This document shows positions 44,282 to 53,024 of a DNA stretch of 64,000 bases, piece after piece. This stretch comes from Desulfobacteraceae bacterium (GTDB lineage: Bacteria; Desulfobacterota; Desulfobacteria; Desulfobacterales; Desulfosarcinaceae). The stretch lies in contig JAMOUQ010000049.1 in NCBI GenBank assembly GCA_027068085.1, positions 24,586 through 88,585 of the forward strand, written 5' to 3'. The translations under genes were made by a program, and so were the position numbers. The first letter of the stretch is position 1; each line of letters opens with the position of its first letter. The notes under the pieces are model-generated. The model saw only the letters and a program-made list of their open reading frames with translations, did no database searches and had not been told where the DNA came from.

Positions 44282-44295
44282 TTAGTCATACCTAA
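44282..44295. promoter_or_regulatory. DtxR-type operator and promoter of the repressor gene
   Basis: Minus strand TTAGGTATGACTAA differs by one base from the perfect palindrome at feoB. It directly follows TTGACA (-35) with a -10 (TATTTT) 16 bases later, so it overlaps the -10/start region of the dtxR-feoA transcript and should give autoregulation. Confidence 0.6.
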
Positions 44296-44574
44296 AATAC
44301 ATCTCACACAAATCTTGTCAACAGATTTTTTGCCGGAAATTTTCCGGCCACCTTGCACGGCCAATTAGAAGATCGATGGTTCGCTCATGGTAACCGAAAT
44401 GCTGTAGCGGAACACGCTTGAAAGCGTAGCGCGTTTTGCAGAGCAATTTGGCACTGTTCATTCTTCAAAACCAAGATGATGGCCATTGTACCATCGGCTA
44501 ACTATCGAGGACCGGCGGATGCGATCCTGGCCGGCGGCCGCGGGATAAGTCTTCTTTACGGCTGTCAGGGAAGC

Positions 44575-44820
44575 TTACGGTCGTTTATTCAAAGCTATGA
44601 AATACAGAAGCAGCAAAAATGGACAGGAAAACACAAGCAGGAGGATCGCTGCGGCGATCGTAAACTGCACAAGGTAGAACAGACGCTCAAAAAACCAGTT
44701 GAAAGCCGTGTAAACCCAGGCAGGGATTATTCCTACCCAATCGGCAATACAGATGGCAATTCCCACCACGGGCCCGATGCCGAACCAGAAAACAACGGAT
44801 ATCCTGTCTGCTTTGGTCAT
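44575..44820 (-). CDS. Small hydrophobic membrane protein, hypothetical
   Basis: 81 residues with two or three strongly hydrophobic stretches (VVFWFGIGPVVGIAICIADWVG; AAAILLLVFSCPFLLLLYFIAL), so a small inner-membrane protein. No ribosome site is obvious before ATG 44820. It sits alone in the AT-richer 735-bp gap between the iron locus and the efflux operon. The surrounding sequence holds a few small hairpins (e.g. near 44410-44440) and nothing else recognisable. Confidence 0.4.
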   Translation of the reverse strand: MTKADRISVVFWFGIGPVVGIAICIADWVGIIPAWVYTAFNWFFERLFYLVQFTIAAAILLLVFSCPFLLLLYFIALNKRP

Positions 44821-44901
44821 AAAGCAATTATTATCATTACCCGCATATATAATCTACCCTCAGTCTGCGCCAACCATTATTGAAAAAATTGAATTTACGG
44901 C

Positions 44902-44959
44902 TTGACTTCAGGAGAGTGCGCGAATAGAAATTCGTAATATGAATATGGGTTCGTATTTC
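44902..44959 (+). promoter_or_regulatory. Promoter and candidate TetR operator of the efflux operon
   Basis: TTGACT (44902-44907), 17-base spacer, TAGAAA (44925-44930). Imperfect arms GAAATTCGTA (44927-44936) and TTCGTATTTC (44950-44959) form an inverted repeat over the expected start, with a smaller ATTC-N7-GAAT (44930-44944) inside it. This is where a TetR repressor would bind. Confidence 0.45.
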
Positions 44960-44994
44960 GATTCAGAATTCGAGCAGGAGCAGGAGTTCGGAAA

Positions 44995-45633
44995 ATGGAA
45001 AATCAGCCGGTCAGCCGCAAGCAAAGGCGCTTGCAGCAGGAAAAAGAAGAGATCATGGATGTGGCCTTCAGGCTTTTTTCGAAAAAAGGCTTCCGGGCCG
45101 TCACAATGCAGGAGATCGCCCGCCAGAGCGAGTTTTCGGTGGGCAAGCTATACAGCTTTTTCGAAAACAAGGAGGCACTCTACCATGCCATCGTCATGGA
45201 CAAGGTGCGATACCTGCACCGCAAGGTGATGGCCGTCCTGGACGGCGGCCGGGACATCGTTGCCACCATCCGGGAAGCCATGAGGACCAAGTTCGGCATC
45301 CTGCTGGCCAATCGGCAGGGCCTGCGGATTTTCATCAACGAGTCCCAGCGGGTTCTGCTGGGACTGGGGGCCGGGCTGCAAAAACCCATCAAGGAGCTGC
45401 ACCAGGACGCCCTGTCCCGCATCGAGAACCTTTTTGCCCGCGGCATCGAACAGGGCCTATTCCGGCCGGCCGATTCCCGGCTCTACACCGTGGCCCTGGA
45501 CGGGATGGTAAACGGACTGTTGGTGGAACAGGCCGAAAATCCCGAGCGGCCGCCCTTTGACATCGATTTTCTGCTGGACACCTTTTTCCGGGGCATCGCC
45601 CTGCCCGAAGGAGAGAGCCATGAAAGCAACTAG
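44995..45633 (+). CDS. TetR-family transcriptional regulator
   Basis: 212 residues. The N-terminal helix-turn-helix IMDVAFRLFSKKGFRAVTMQEIARQSEFSVGKLYSFFENKEALY is a clear TetR DNA-binding domain; the C-terminal ~150 residues form the ligand and dimer domain. First gene of a TolC-MFP-RND operon, overlapping tolC by 14 bases, so the regulator and pump are co-expressed and probably autoregulated. The effector is unknown. Confidence 0.9.
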   Translation: MENQPVSRKQRRLQQEKEEIMDVAFRLFSKKGFRAVTMQEIARQSEFSVGKLYSFFENKEALYHAIVMDKVRYLHRKVMAVLDGGRDIVATIREAMRTKFGILLANRQGLRIFINESQRVLLGLGAGLQKPIKELHQDALSRIENLFARGIEQGLFRPADSRLYTVALDGMVNGLLVEQAENPERPPFDIDFLLDTFFRGIALPEGESHESN

Positions 45634-47056
45634 GATCGCCTGTTGTCTGGTACTGGCAATGTTCCTGCCGGCCTGGAGCCTGGCGGGGCAGAAACAGGTT
45701 CCGGCTGCAGCCGGCCGGCATCCGGGACACCAGGCAGAATCGTCCCTGCAGGAGCCGCTGACCGTTGACCGGGCCGTGGAAAGGGCCCTGTCCAACAACC
45801 ACCTCATCCGGGCGGCGGCGGAGCGTTCCAGGGCGGCTGTCGAGGCCCTGGGAACGGCCAGGTCGGATTTCTACCCCAAGCTTGTGGGCACATACCGCTA
45901 CACCCGTCTGGGGCAAGAGCCGTTCATGTACTGGAACGCTTACGTTGTGAATCCGGCCACCGGGACCATCACCGGCACCCGGCAAGTGGAGGCACCGGTG
46001 GGCACCCTGGACAACTTCCACTGGGACATATCCCTGATCCAGCCCCTTTTCACAGGTTTTGCCCTCCAGAGCCGCTACGCCATGGCCAAGACCGGTAAGG
46101 CCCTGGGGCGGGTGTCTCTGGCCCGGGCACGGGCCGACATCGTCTGTCAGGTCAAGGTGGCCTTCAGCCGGGCCCTGCTGACCGAAAAGCTGGTGCTGAT
46201 AAGCGAGGCGGCCGAAAAGAGTCTCAGGGCTCACGCCGAAAAGGCCCGGGCCTTTTTCGACCAGGGCCTGATTCCTTACAACGACCTGCTTCAGGCCCAG
46301 GTGGCCCTGTCCGAAGCGACCCAGCAGAAGGTGGAGGCCCGGGCCCGGGCGGAAGTGGCCAAGGCAGCCCTTGTCAACCTGCTGGCCCTGGATGATGATC
46401 AGAGCCTGAAACTGGCCGAGCTTTCCGAAGACCTGGCCGCCCCGCCGGAGCCGGACGAGCTGATAAGCATGGCCGCCGCCAGCCGGCCCGAGCTGGAGGC
46501 CCTGCGCCTGGCGGTCAGGAAGGTCGAGCTGGCCATCGATATGGTCAACAGCAGCAACTATCCCCAGCTTTCCCTGGTGGCAAGTTACGGCCAGGACGGC
46601 CGAAACTGGCGGGCGACCGACAATCCCCACCGCAACTCCTACAACTCCAGTATCAGCATCCAGGCCCGCTGGACCCTGTTTGAAGGCGGAAAGACCCGCA
46701 GCGAGCAGGCCCGCCTGAAGCACGAGAAAAAGGCCCTTTTGCAGCAGCAGGAAAACGCGCGCCGGGCCATCGCGCTGGAGATAAAAGACGCCCTGGCCCG
46801 GGTCAAGACCGCCCGGACCAACGTGGACACGGCCCGCCAGGCCCTGGCCAAGGCCAGGGAAAACCTGCGCATAACCAAGCTGCGCTACGACCAGCAGATG
46901 GCCACCTCCACCGATGTCCTGGACGCCAGTACCCGCCTGACCAGGGCCAGGGTCGGCTTTTTCCGTGCCATCTACGGTTTCCACGCCGCCCGGGCCGAGC
47001 TGGAGCGGGCGGTGGGCAAATCACCCCAGACCAGGAGTGAAGATCATGCCGGCTGA
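45620..47056 (+). CDS. TolC-family outer-membrane efflux protein
   Basis: 478 residues with a signal peptide (ACCLVLAMFLPAWSLAG) and two outer-membrane-efflux repeats rich in long Ala/Leu/Arg helices (AVERALSNNHLIRAAAERS, YGQDGRNWRATD, LRITKLRYDQQMATSTDVLDAS). Forms the trimeric outer-membrane channel of a tripartite pump. GGAGAGAGCC precedes ATG 45620, inside the end of tetR; its stop overlaps the MFP start by 11 bases. Confidence 0.9.
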   Translation: MKATRIACCLVLAMFLPAWSLAGQKQVPAAAGRHPGHQAESSLQEPLTVDRAVERALSNNHLIRAAAERSRAAVEALGTARSDFYPKLVGTYRYTRLGQEPFMYWNAYVVNPATGTITGTRQVEAPVGTLDNFHWDISLIQPLFTGFALQSRYAMAKTGKALGRVSLARARADIVCQVKVAFSRALLTEKLVLISEAAEKSLRAHAEKARAFFDQGLIPYNDLLQAQVALSEATQQKVEARARAEVAKAALVNLLALDDDQSLKLAELSEDLAAPPEPDELISMAAASRPELEALRLAVRKVELAIDMVNSSNYPQLSLVASYGQDGRNWRATDNPHRNSYNSSISIQARWTLFEGGKTRSEQARLKHEKKALLQQQENARRAIALEIKDALARVKTARTNVDTARQALAKARENLRITKLRYDQQMATSTDVLDASTRLTRARVGFFRAIYGFHAARAELERAVGKSPQTRSEDHAG

Positions 47057-48272
47057 AAAACGACAGACCGAGGAAAATGGTTCCATGGATACGAAGAAGA
47101 AAAAGGGCCGGACCGTGGCCGTGGGCCTGATAGTGGTATTCGGCCTCCTGGCGGGAGCCAACCTGTACCGGGGTTTCAACCGCCGGCAGGCTGCCAAAAA
47201 GCCGGTGGAAGCTGTGGCCGTCAAGGTGGCCCGGGCCGCCGTGCGCCGGGTGGACCGCCAGATCGAGCGCACCGCCGACATCGCTCCCGCCGAGCAGGTG
47301 CTGGTGCTGAGCAAGGTGCCGGGTAAGGTCATCGAGCAGATCCTGGTGGAAGAGGGCCGGCAGGTTCGCAAGGGCGACCTGATTGCCGTTTTGGAACAGG
47401 ACCTGATAAAGGCCCGCCTGGACGAGGTGCGGGCCGAGCTGGCTTCTGCCAGGGCCGGCCTGGCCCAGGCCGAGGCCAGGCTGGCGGTTCTGGCCCGGGA
47501 CCGGCGGCGGCTCAAGGCCCTGCTGGCGGAAAAGGCCGTCTCGCGTCAGAAGGTGGACCACATCGAGGCCGAGTACCGGGCCGCATCGGCGGCAGCCGAT
47601 CTTGGCCGGGCCAGGATAGCCAAGGCCAGGGCCGTGCTGCGGCGGCTCAAGGTCCTGGCGCGGGATCACAATATCTGCGCGCCCATCGACGGGCTGGTGA
47701 TCAAACGTCACCTGGACCCGGGCAACCTGACCGCGCCCGGGGTTGCCCTGGTGACCCTGGCCGATATCTCCCGGGTCAAGGTCGTTACCAGCGTGGCCGA
47801 AGACGATCTTTCCGCAGTCAGCCCGGGTGTGCCGGTGACGGTCCGGACAGACGCCTGCAAGGGCCGGGTTTTCAAGGGCAAGGTCTTTCTGGTGGGCGCC
47901 ACCGTCGATCCGGCCACCCGCACGGCCAGGATCGAGATCCGCCTGCCCAACGCCGACGGCAGGCTCAAGCCGGGCATGTTCGCCCACGTGACCATCCACC
48001 TGCCGCCGCGCAAGGCCCTGGTGGTGCCGGCCCAGGCCCTGGAACGGGTGCCGGGCACCGGCCGGCCTTTCGTCTATACCGTGGAAGACGGACGGGCCGT
48101 TTTGCGTAACGTTACCGCCGGTGCCGTCCGCAAGGGCCTGGTGGAGATAAAGGCGGGCCTGGAAGCCGGGGTCCCGGTGGTGATCGAAGGCCAGCAGCGG
48201 CTGCGGGACGGGATGCCGGTCAAGGTAATCAGCCGGGAGACAGTCGCCGGTTCCAAGGAGGCGGGAAAATGA
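47046..48272 (+). CDS. RND efflux periplasmic adaptor (membrane fusion protein)
   Basis: 408 residues. One N-terminal membrane helix (TVAVGLIVVFGLLAGANLY), lipoyl halves (VLVLSKVPGKVIEQILVEEGRQVRKGDLIAVLE and ICAPIDGLVIKRHLDPGNL), an alpha-hairpin between them and beta-barrel domains to the C terminus. Bridges the RND pump and TolC. AGGAGTGAAGATC precedes ATG 47046; ATG 47085 is a weaker alternative. Overlaps the permease start (ATGA). Confidence 0.9.
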   Translation: MPAEKRQTEENGSMDTKKKKGRTVAVGLIVVFGLLAGANLYRGFNRRQAAKKPVEAVAVKVARAAVRRVDRQIERTADIAPAEQVLVLSKVPGKVIEQILVEEGRQVRKGDLIAVLEQDLIKARLDEVRAELASARAGLAQAEARLAVLARDRRRLKALLAEKAVSRQKVDHIEAEYRAASAAADLGRARIAKARAVLRRLKVLARDHNICAPIDGLVIKRHLDPGNLTAPGVALVTLADISRVKVVTSVAEDDLSAVSPGVPVTVRTDACKGRVFKGKVFLVGATVDPATRTARIEIRLPNADGRLKPGMFAHVTIHLPPRKALVVPAQALERVPGTGRPFVYTVEDGRAVLRNVTAGAVRKGLVEIKAGLEAGVPVVIEGQQRLRDGMPVKVISRETVAGSKEAGK

Positions 48273-51200
48273 AGCTGTCCGAGTTTTCCGTGCGCCAGCC
48301 GGTTGCCGCCATCATGCTCTTTTGCGCCCTGGGCCTGATCGGAGTCTGGTCCGCCCTGCAGCTCAACTTCGACATGTATCCGGACATCGAGCCGCCGGTG
48401 GTCTCCATCATAACCGTCTGGCCCGGGGCCAGCGCCTCGGACGTGGAGTCCGAGGTTACCGAGAAGATCGAAGACTACGTCAACGGGGTCAGCGACCTGG
48501 ACACCCTGACATCCAAGTCCCTGGACAACCTTTCCATCGTGGCCTGCCGCTTCGACTGGGGCACCGACCTGGACGTTGCCAGCAACGACATCCGCGACAA
48601 GCTGGAGATGGTCAAACGGCTGCTGCCCGAAGGGGCCGAAAAGCCGGTGCCCTTCAAGTTTTCCAGCGCCACCGCCCCCGTGCTCTACATGACGGTGACG
48701 GCCGAAAAGAACCGGGCCCGCCTTTACCATTACGTTGACAAGGTCATCGGCGACAGCCTAAAGCGGGTTGCCGGGGTGGGCGGCATCATTATGCACGGCG
48801 GCCTGCGCCGCAGGTTCAACGTCTATTTCGACCGGGCCGGGCTGGAAGCCTACCACCTGTCTTTGCCGGCGGTAAACCGCATTCTGGCCGCCGAAAACCG
48901 CAACATCCCGGCCGGCAGCATCAAAAGCGGCACCCAGGACTACTTCATCCGCATCCCGGCCCGCTTCAAAACCGTTCAGGACATGGAGCAGGTGGTGGTG
49001 GGTGTCTTCCAGGGCCGGCCCGTCCATCTCGGGGAGGTGGCCAGGGTGAGCGACGATTTCGAGCCTCTGATCCAGAAAGGCTGGGGCGACGGAAAACACG
49101 GCATGGTTGTCATGCTCCAGAAACAGGCCGGCCGCAACACGGTTGAGGTTCTCAAGCGGGTCAAGGCCCGGCTGAAAAGCCTTGAAAAGGAACTGCCCCC
49201 GGACATCAGGATCAACATAACCACCGACAACAGCCACAGCATCATGAACTCCCTGCGCAACCTGCGCACCTCCCTGCTGTGGGGCATCGTGCTGATCGTG
49301 GTGGTCAACATCGTCTTTCTGCGCCGCATGCGCACGGTGGTGATCATCGCCCTGATCATCCCGGCTTCCCTGATCGTCGCCTTTATCGCCATCTACGCCT
49401 GCGGATACACCATCAACCTGGTGACCCTCATGGCCCTGGCCATTGCCTCGGGCATGGTGGTGGACAACGGGATCGTGGTGCTGGAAAACATCGTCCGTCA
49501 CATGGAGCAGGGACAAGGGGTGATCGAGGCCGCCATGGAAGGGGCCGCAGAGATGGGCCTTGCCATCACCGCCTCCACCCTGACCACGGTGGTGATCTTC
49601 GTGCCCCTGATGTTTCTCACCGGGTTGCCGGGAATCATCTTCCGGCCCCTGGGATTCGTGCTCACCGTGACCCTGCTGGCCTCCCTGCTGGTCTCCCTGA
49701 TGCTCACCCCGGTGCTGGTATCCAGGTGGGTCACCGGTACAGAAAATTCCGGCCGGGGATTTTGGGGACGCTTTTACCAGGTGTCGGAAAAGTGGTTCGT
49801 GGCCCTTGAAAATGCCTACCAGCGCCTTTTGCAGTGGACCCTGGCCCACGGCCGGACCACGGTGGTTCTGGCGGCGGTGGTCTTTGTCAGCGGTCTGACC
49901 CTGCTGCCTTTTCTGACCACCTCTTTTCTGCCCAAGGTCGATAACGGCGATGTGCGCATCCGTTTCCGCCTGCCCGAAGGCACCCGTATCGAGCAGACCG
50001 ACGCCATGGTGGAGCTGCTGCTGAAAAAGATCCACCAGGTGGTGCGGCCCGAGGAAATCCTTCATATCCAGGCCTACGACGGCGAAGACAAGGAAGGCTA
50101 CGGCGTGGCCCTGGGCTTTGACCAGGGTCCCAACATCGGGTACGTGAGTGTCAAGCTGGTGGACCGCGACAAGCGCAGCCGCAGCTCAAACGAGATAGCC
50201 GCGGCCCTGCGGCAGGAAGTGAAAAAGATTCCCGGCCTTGCCGGCATCGAGGTGTCGGTGGAAAGCATTACCGCCGCGGCCCTGAGCGGAGGGGCCCGGC
50301 CGGTGAGCGTCGAGATCCAGGGCAGCGACCTGGAGCAGATCATCGCCTACGGCCGGCGCCTCAAGGCCGGAATGGAAAAGATTCCCGGCCTGGTGGACGT
50401 TGTCATCAGCCAGCGGCCGCCGCGGCCCGAGCTGTGGGTGGAGATAGACCGCACCAAGGCCGCCCGCCTGGGACTTAACACCGCCGTTATCGGGGCCACC
50501 CTGCGTAACTATTACTACGGTTACGAGGCAAGCAGTTTCCGGGACGGCGGCGACAGCTACGATATCTTCACCCGCCTGACAGCAAAGGACAAAGACCGCC
50601 TCGATGCCCTGGCCCTGGCGCCGATCGTGACCCCGGCCGGCAAGGTGGTCCCGCTGTCGGCCGTGGCCCGCATCGTGCGCGGATCGGGCCCCATCGAGAT
50701 CCAGCGCAAAAACCGCCAGCGCCTGGTCAAGGTGGAGGCCGATCTTTACGGCCTCAGCCTGGGACAGGCCAAAGACCGGATCGGACGCCTGCTGAAAGCC
50801 GGTCCTGCGCCTTTGGGCACCACGGTCCGTTTCGGCGGCGATATCGAGGAGCAGAAAAAAGCCTTCCGGGACATGACCATCCTGCTCTTTATGGGCATCG
50901 GCCTGGTCTATATGCTGATGGCCTCTTTGTTCGGCAACCTCAAGGACCCGCTGATCGTCATGTTCTCGGTGCCCTTTGCCTTCACCGGCGTACTATACGC
51001 CTTTTACCTGACCGGAACTTCCCTGGGGATCATGTCCTTCATGGGGGTGATCATGCTCATGGGAATCGTGGTCAACAACGCCATCGTCCTGCTGGATTAC
51101 ACCCACCTGCTGCAAAGACGCGGACAGGATGTCTACCAGGCGGTGATCCGGGCCGGGCGCAGCCGCCTGCGTCCGGTGCTGATGACCACTCTGACCACGT

Positions 51201-51355
51201 TTTTCGGCATGCTGCCCATGGCCGTTTCCAGGGCCGTGGGAGCCGAGGCCTGGAACCCACTGGGCATAACCATGCTGGGCGGACTTTCGGTCTCCACCCT
51301 GGTCAGCCTGGTGCTGGTGCCCGCCATTTACTACATGCTGGAGAAAAAAAACTGA
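48269..51355 (+). CDS. RND-family efflux permease (HAE1/AcrB type)
   Basis: 1028 residues with the twelve-helix, two-porter-loop RND plan. Start SEFSVRQPVAAIMLF, helix-4 charge motif GMVVDNGIVVLENI (one Asp, where AcrB has Asp-Asp), and a conserved C-terminal helix GVIMLMGIVVNNAIVLLDY. Proton-driven export of drugs or other small molecules with the adjacent MFP and TolC. Substrate unknown. Full length. Last gene of the tetR-tolC-mfp-rnd operon. Confidence 0.92.
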   Translation: MKLSEFSVRQPVAAIMLFCALGLIGVWSALQLNFDMYPDIEPPVVSIITVWPGASASDVESEVTEKIEDYVNGVSDLDTLTSKSLDNLSIVACRFDWGTDLDVASNDIRDKLEMVKRLLPEGAEKPVPFKFSSATAPVLYMTVTAEKNRARLYHYVDKVIGDSLKRVAGVGGIIMHGGLRRRFNVYFDRAGLEAYHLSLPAVNRILAAENRNIPAGSIKSGTQDYFIRIPARFKTVQDMEQVVVGVFQGRPVHLGEVARVSDDFEPLIQKGWGDGKHGMVVMLQKQAGRNTVEVLKRVKARLKSLEKELPPDIRINITTDNSHSIMNSLRNLRTSLLWGIVLIVVVNIVFLRRMRTVVIIALIIPASLIVAFIAIYACGYTINLVTLMALAIASGMVVDNGIVVLENIVRHMEQGQGVIEAAMEGAAEMGLAITASTLTTVVIFVPLMFLTGLPGIIFRPLGFVLTVTLLASLLVSLMLTPVLVSRWVTGTENSGRGFWGRFYQVSEKWFVALENAYQRLLQWTLAHGRTTVVLAAVVFVSGLTLLPFLTTSFLPKVDNGDVRIRFRLPEGTRIEQTDAMVELLLKKIHQVVRPEEILHIQAYDGEDKEGYGVALGFDQGPNIGYVSVKLVDRDKRSRSSNEIAAALRQEVKKIPGLAGIEVSVESITAAALSGGARPVSVEIQGSDLEQIIAYGRRLKAGMEKIPGLVDVVISQRPPRPELWVEIDRTKAARLGLNTAVIGATLRNYYYGYEASSFRDGGDSYDIFTRLTAKDKDRLDALALAPIVTPAGKVVPLSAVARIVRGSGPIEIQRKNRQRLVKVEADLYGLSLGQAKDRIGRLLKAGPAPLGTTVRFGGDIEEQKKAFRDMTILLFMGIGLVYMLMASLFGNLKDPLIVMFSVPFAFTGVLYAFYLTGTSLGIMSFMGVIMLMGIVVNNAIVLLDYTHLLQRRGQDVYQAVIRAGRSRLRPVLMTTLTTFFGMLPMAVSRAVGAEAWNPLGITMLGGLSVSTLVSLVLVPAIYYMLEKKN

Positions 51356-51450
51356 ATCGGGTGTTTCAGGCCCGCCGCCAGCGCGTCTTGCCTATCCGGC
51401 CGGGTTCGGGAAGCGTTCGGCACGGGAAGAGAAAGCGTGCAGTTGAGGAA

Positions 51451-51747
51451 CTATTCGGAAAAACCGTAGTGATAGGCTTCGTAGACCGTGGTGCCGCCCA
51501 GCAGGGCGTCGATCTCGGCCTGGACCTGCTGGCGCTGCCGGCTGTTTAACCAGGCCTGCCAGTGATCGGACGACTGCCAGGTGCTGATGACCATGAACTG
51601 TTCCGGGTCGTCCAGGCTGCGCAGGGTCTCGCCGGAGATATAGCCCGGCTGGTCCATGGCCAGGCTGCGCATCTGACGAAACAGGGGGATCATGCGGCGG
51701 GCCTTTTCGGCCGGAACCTTGCGTTTTATGAATATTTTTACCGCCAT
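51451..51747 (-). CDS. Antibiotic biosynthesis monooxygenase (ABM) domain protein
   Basis: 98 residues, a single ferredoxin-like alpha/beta ABM domain: MAVKIFIKRKVPAEKARRMI, QPGYISGETLRSLDDPEQFMVISTW and HWQAWLNS. Members include quinol monooxygenases and stress proteins; some only bind. AAGGAGGCGGCC precedes ATG 51747. Lies 32 bases after the small Cys-rich gene and is convergent with the RND operon. Confidence 0.8.
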   Translation of the reverse strand: MAVKIFIKRKVPAEKARRMIPLFRQMRSLAMDQPGYISGETLRSLDDPEQFMVISTWQSSDHWQAWLNSRQRQQVQAEIDALLGGTTVYEAYHYGFSE

Positions 51748-51779
51748 GGCCGCCTCCTTCGCTGGTGGTTGCCGGTATG

Positions 51780-51989
51780 TCAGCCGGTCTGCCGGTCCCC
51801 GGGTATCACCCGCAGGGTGAGGCCGGTGCTGGGACAGCGCAGGGGAAAACGCCTCCAGATGGCGTTGGCCTGGGCCGCCCTGATCATGTTGGGCCATCCG
51901 AAGCAGCCCCGGCACTGGTTGCCGCTGGAAACGCAGGGCGGGGTACCGCCCCTTTGGATTATCTCGGTCCTGTAAACTGGTCTGGTCAT
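51780..51989 (-). CDS. Small Cys-rich protein, unknown function
   Basis: 69 residues with Cys19, 26, 29 and 52 (PPCVSSGNQCRGCFGWPN and RRFPLRCPSTG). AGGAGACTAACA just before ATG 51989 supports it as a real gene, and it is followed by the ABM monooxygenase on the same strand. It could bind a metal or Fe-S cluster but nothing more is visible. Divergent from the flavodoxin gene. Confidence 0.6.
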   Translation of the reverse strand: MTRPVYRTEIIQRGGTPPCVSSGNQCRGCFGWPNMIRAAQANAIWRRFPLRCPSTGLTLRVIPGDRQTG

Positions 51990-52182
51990 TGTTAGTCTCC
52001 TGTGTCTGACTGAACTTCACGCTTTTTTGTAACTATACTCCGGTTTGAAGCCCGGTTGCAAACCCTAATCCGGACAAATTTGCACCCCCTGCTTCAGGCG
52101 GGGTTGAAATGCGCCCCCGGATTGCCTAAGATGGTCGCGTTCGTGGATTTTTCATCCGGTAATCTTGCAAGGAGGTGGATTC

Positions 52183-52665
52183 ATGCAGGTTCTGATCCTT
52201 TACTATTCCAAGGGCGGCAACACCCGCAAGCTGGCAGAGGCCATTGCCGAAGGCGTCGGCTCGGTCGATGGCGTAAGCCCGCTGCTGAGACACACCAGGG
52301 ACGTTACCAAAGAGGATTTCGTGGCCTCCGGCGGTGTCATCGTCGGCTCGCCGGTCTATTTCGGGGTCATGGCGGCCGAGGTAAAGAAAGTGCTGGACGA
52401 TTTCGTTTCGGTCCGCAAGAAGATGGAAGACAAGGTGGGCGCGGCCTTCACCACCTCCGGGGATGCCACCGGCGGCAAGGAGACCACCATGATGTCCATC
52501 ATCCAGGCCCTGCTGATCTACGGCATGATCATCGTGGGCGATCCCATGTCGGCCACCGGGCACTACGGCACGGCCTGTGTCGGGGCGCCGGATGCCGGAG
52601 CCTGTGAAAACGGCCGCAAGCTGGGCGCCCGGGTTGCCGCGCTGGTCAAGAAGCTTGCCGGTTGA
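52183..52665 (+). CDS. Flavodoxin/WrbA-like FMN protein
   Basis: 160 residues. VLILYYSKGGNTRKLAEAI is the FMN phosphate loop, VIVGSPVYFGVMAAEVKKVLDD and FTTSGDATGGKE the isoalloxazine loops. Likely NAD(P)H:quinone oxidoreductase or electron-carrier flavodoxin. AAGGAGGTGGATTC precedes ATG 52183. Divergent from the Cys-rich/ABM pair; the shared 193-bp gap likely carries both promoters. Followed by a cupin gene. Confidence 0.85.
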   Translation: MQVLILYYSKGGNTRKLAEAIAEGVGSVDGVSPLLRHTRDVTKEDFVASGGVIVGSPVYFGVMAAEVKKVLDDFVSVRKKMEDKVGAAFTTSGDATGGKETTMMSIIQALLIYGMIIVGDPMSATGHYGTACVGAPDAGACENGRKLGARVAALVKKLAG

Positions 52666-52686
52666 GAACCAGAAGGAGGGTTGGCC

Positions 52687-52956
52687 ATGAAGATAGAGAT
52701 CAGGAAACCCCGGCCCGATGAACTTGAAAAGAGCGGCGTTTTTCAATGGCCCGTCTGGGAAAAGGAAGTGTCCAGCTTTCCGTGGCGTTACGACGCCCCG
52801 GAGCAGTGCTACCTGCTTGAAGGCCGGGTGGAAGTGACCACCGAAGACGGCCGGAAGGTGGAGTTCGGGGCCGGCGACTTTGTCACCTTCCCCGAGGGCC
52901 TTTCCTGTACCTGGACCATCAAGGCGCCGGTCAAAAAACATTACCGGATCGGCTGA
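52687..52956 (+). CDS. Small cupin-domain protein (DUF861-like)
   Basis: 89 residues. One cupin barrel: WPVWEKEVSSFPWRYDAPEQCYLLEGRVEV, EFGAGDFVTFPEGLSCTWTI. The metal-binding His of classical cupins are not evident (YDAPEQCYLLEG), as in DUF861 members. AAGGAGGGTTGGCC precedes ATG 52687, 21 bases after the flavodoxin. Confidence 0.8.
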   Translation: MKIEIRKPRPDELEKSGVFQWPVWEKEVSSFPWRYDAPEQCYLLEGRVEVTTEDGRKVEFGAGDFVTFPEGLSCTWTIKAPVKKHYRIG

Positions 52957-53024
52957 AGGCATGCGGGCCGCCTGCGCCGGCCGGGACCGAACGCCGCCGC
53001 CGGTTGCCGCCTGATTGGGTTCCC

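Noticed and set aside
44575..44883. Plus-strand frame 44476-44883 as a gene
   Set aside because: No ribosome site and low-complexity hydrophilic product; the opposite strand has the hydrophobic pattern of a real membrane protein.
46965..47045. Upstream extension of the membrane fusion protein
   Set aside because: It lies in the tolC coding region and lacks a signal; ATG 47046 has a proper ribosome site and leads into the membrane helix.
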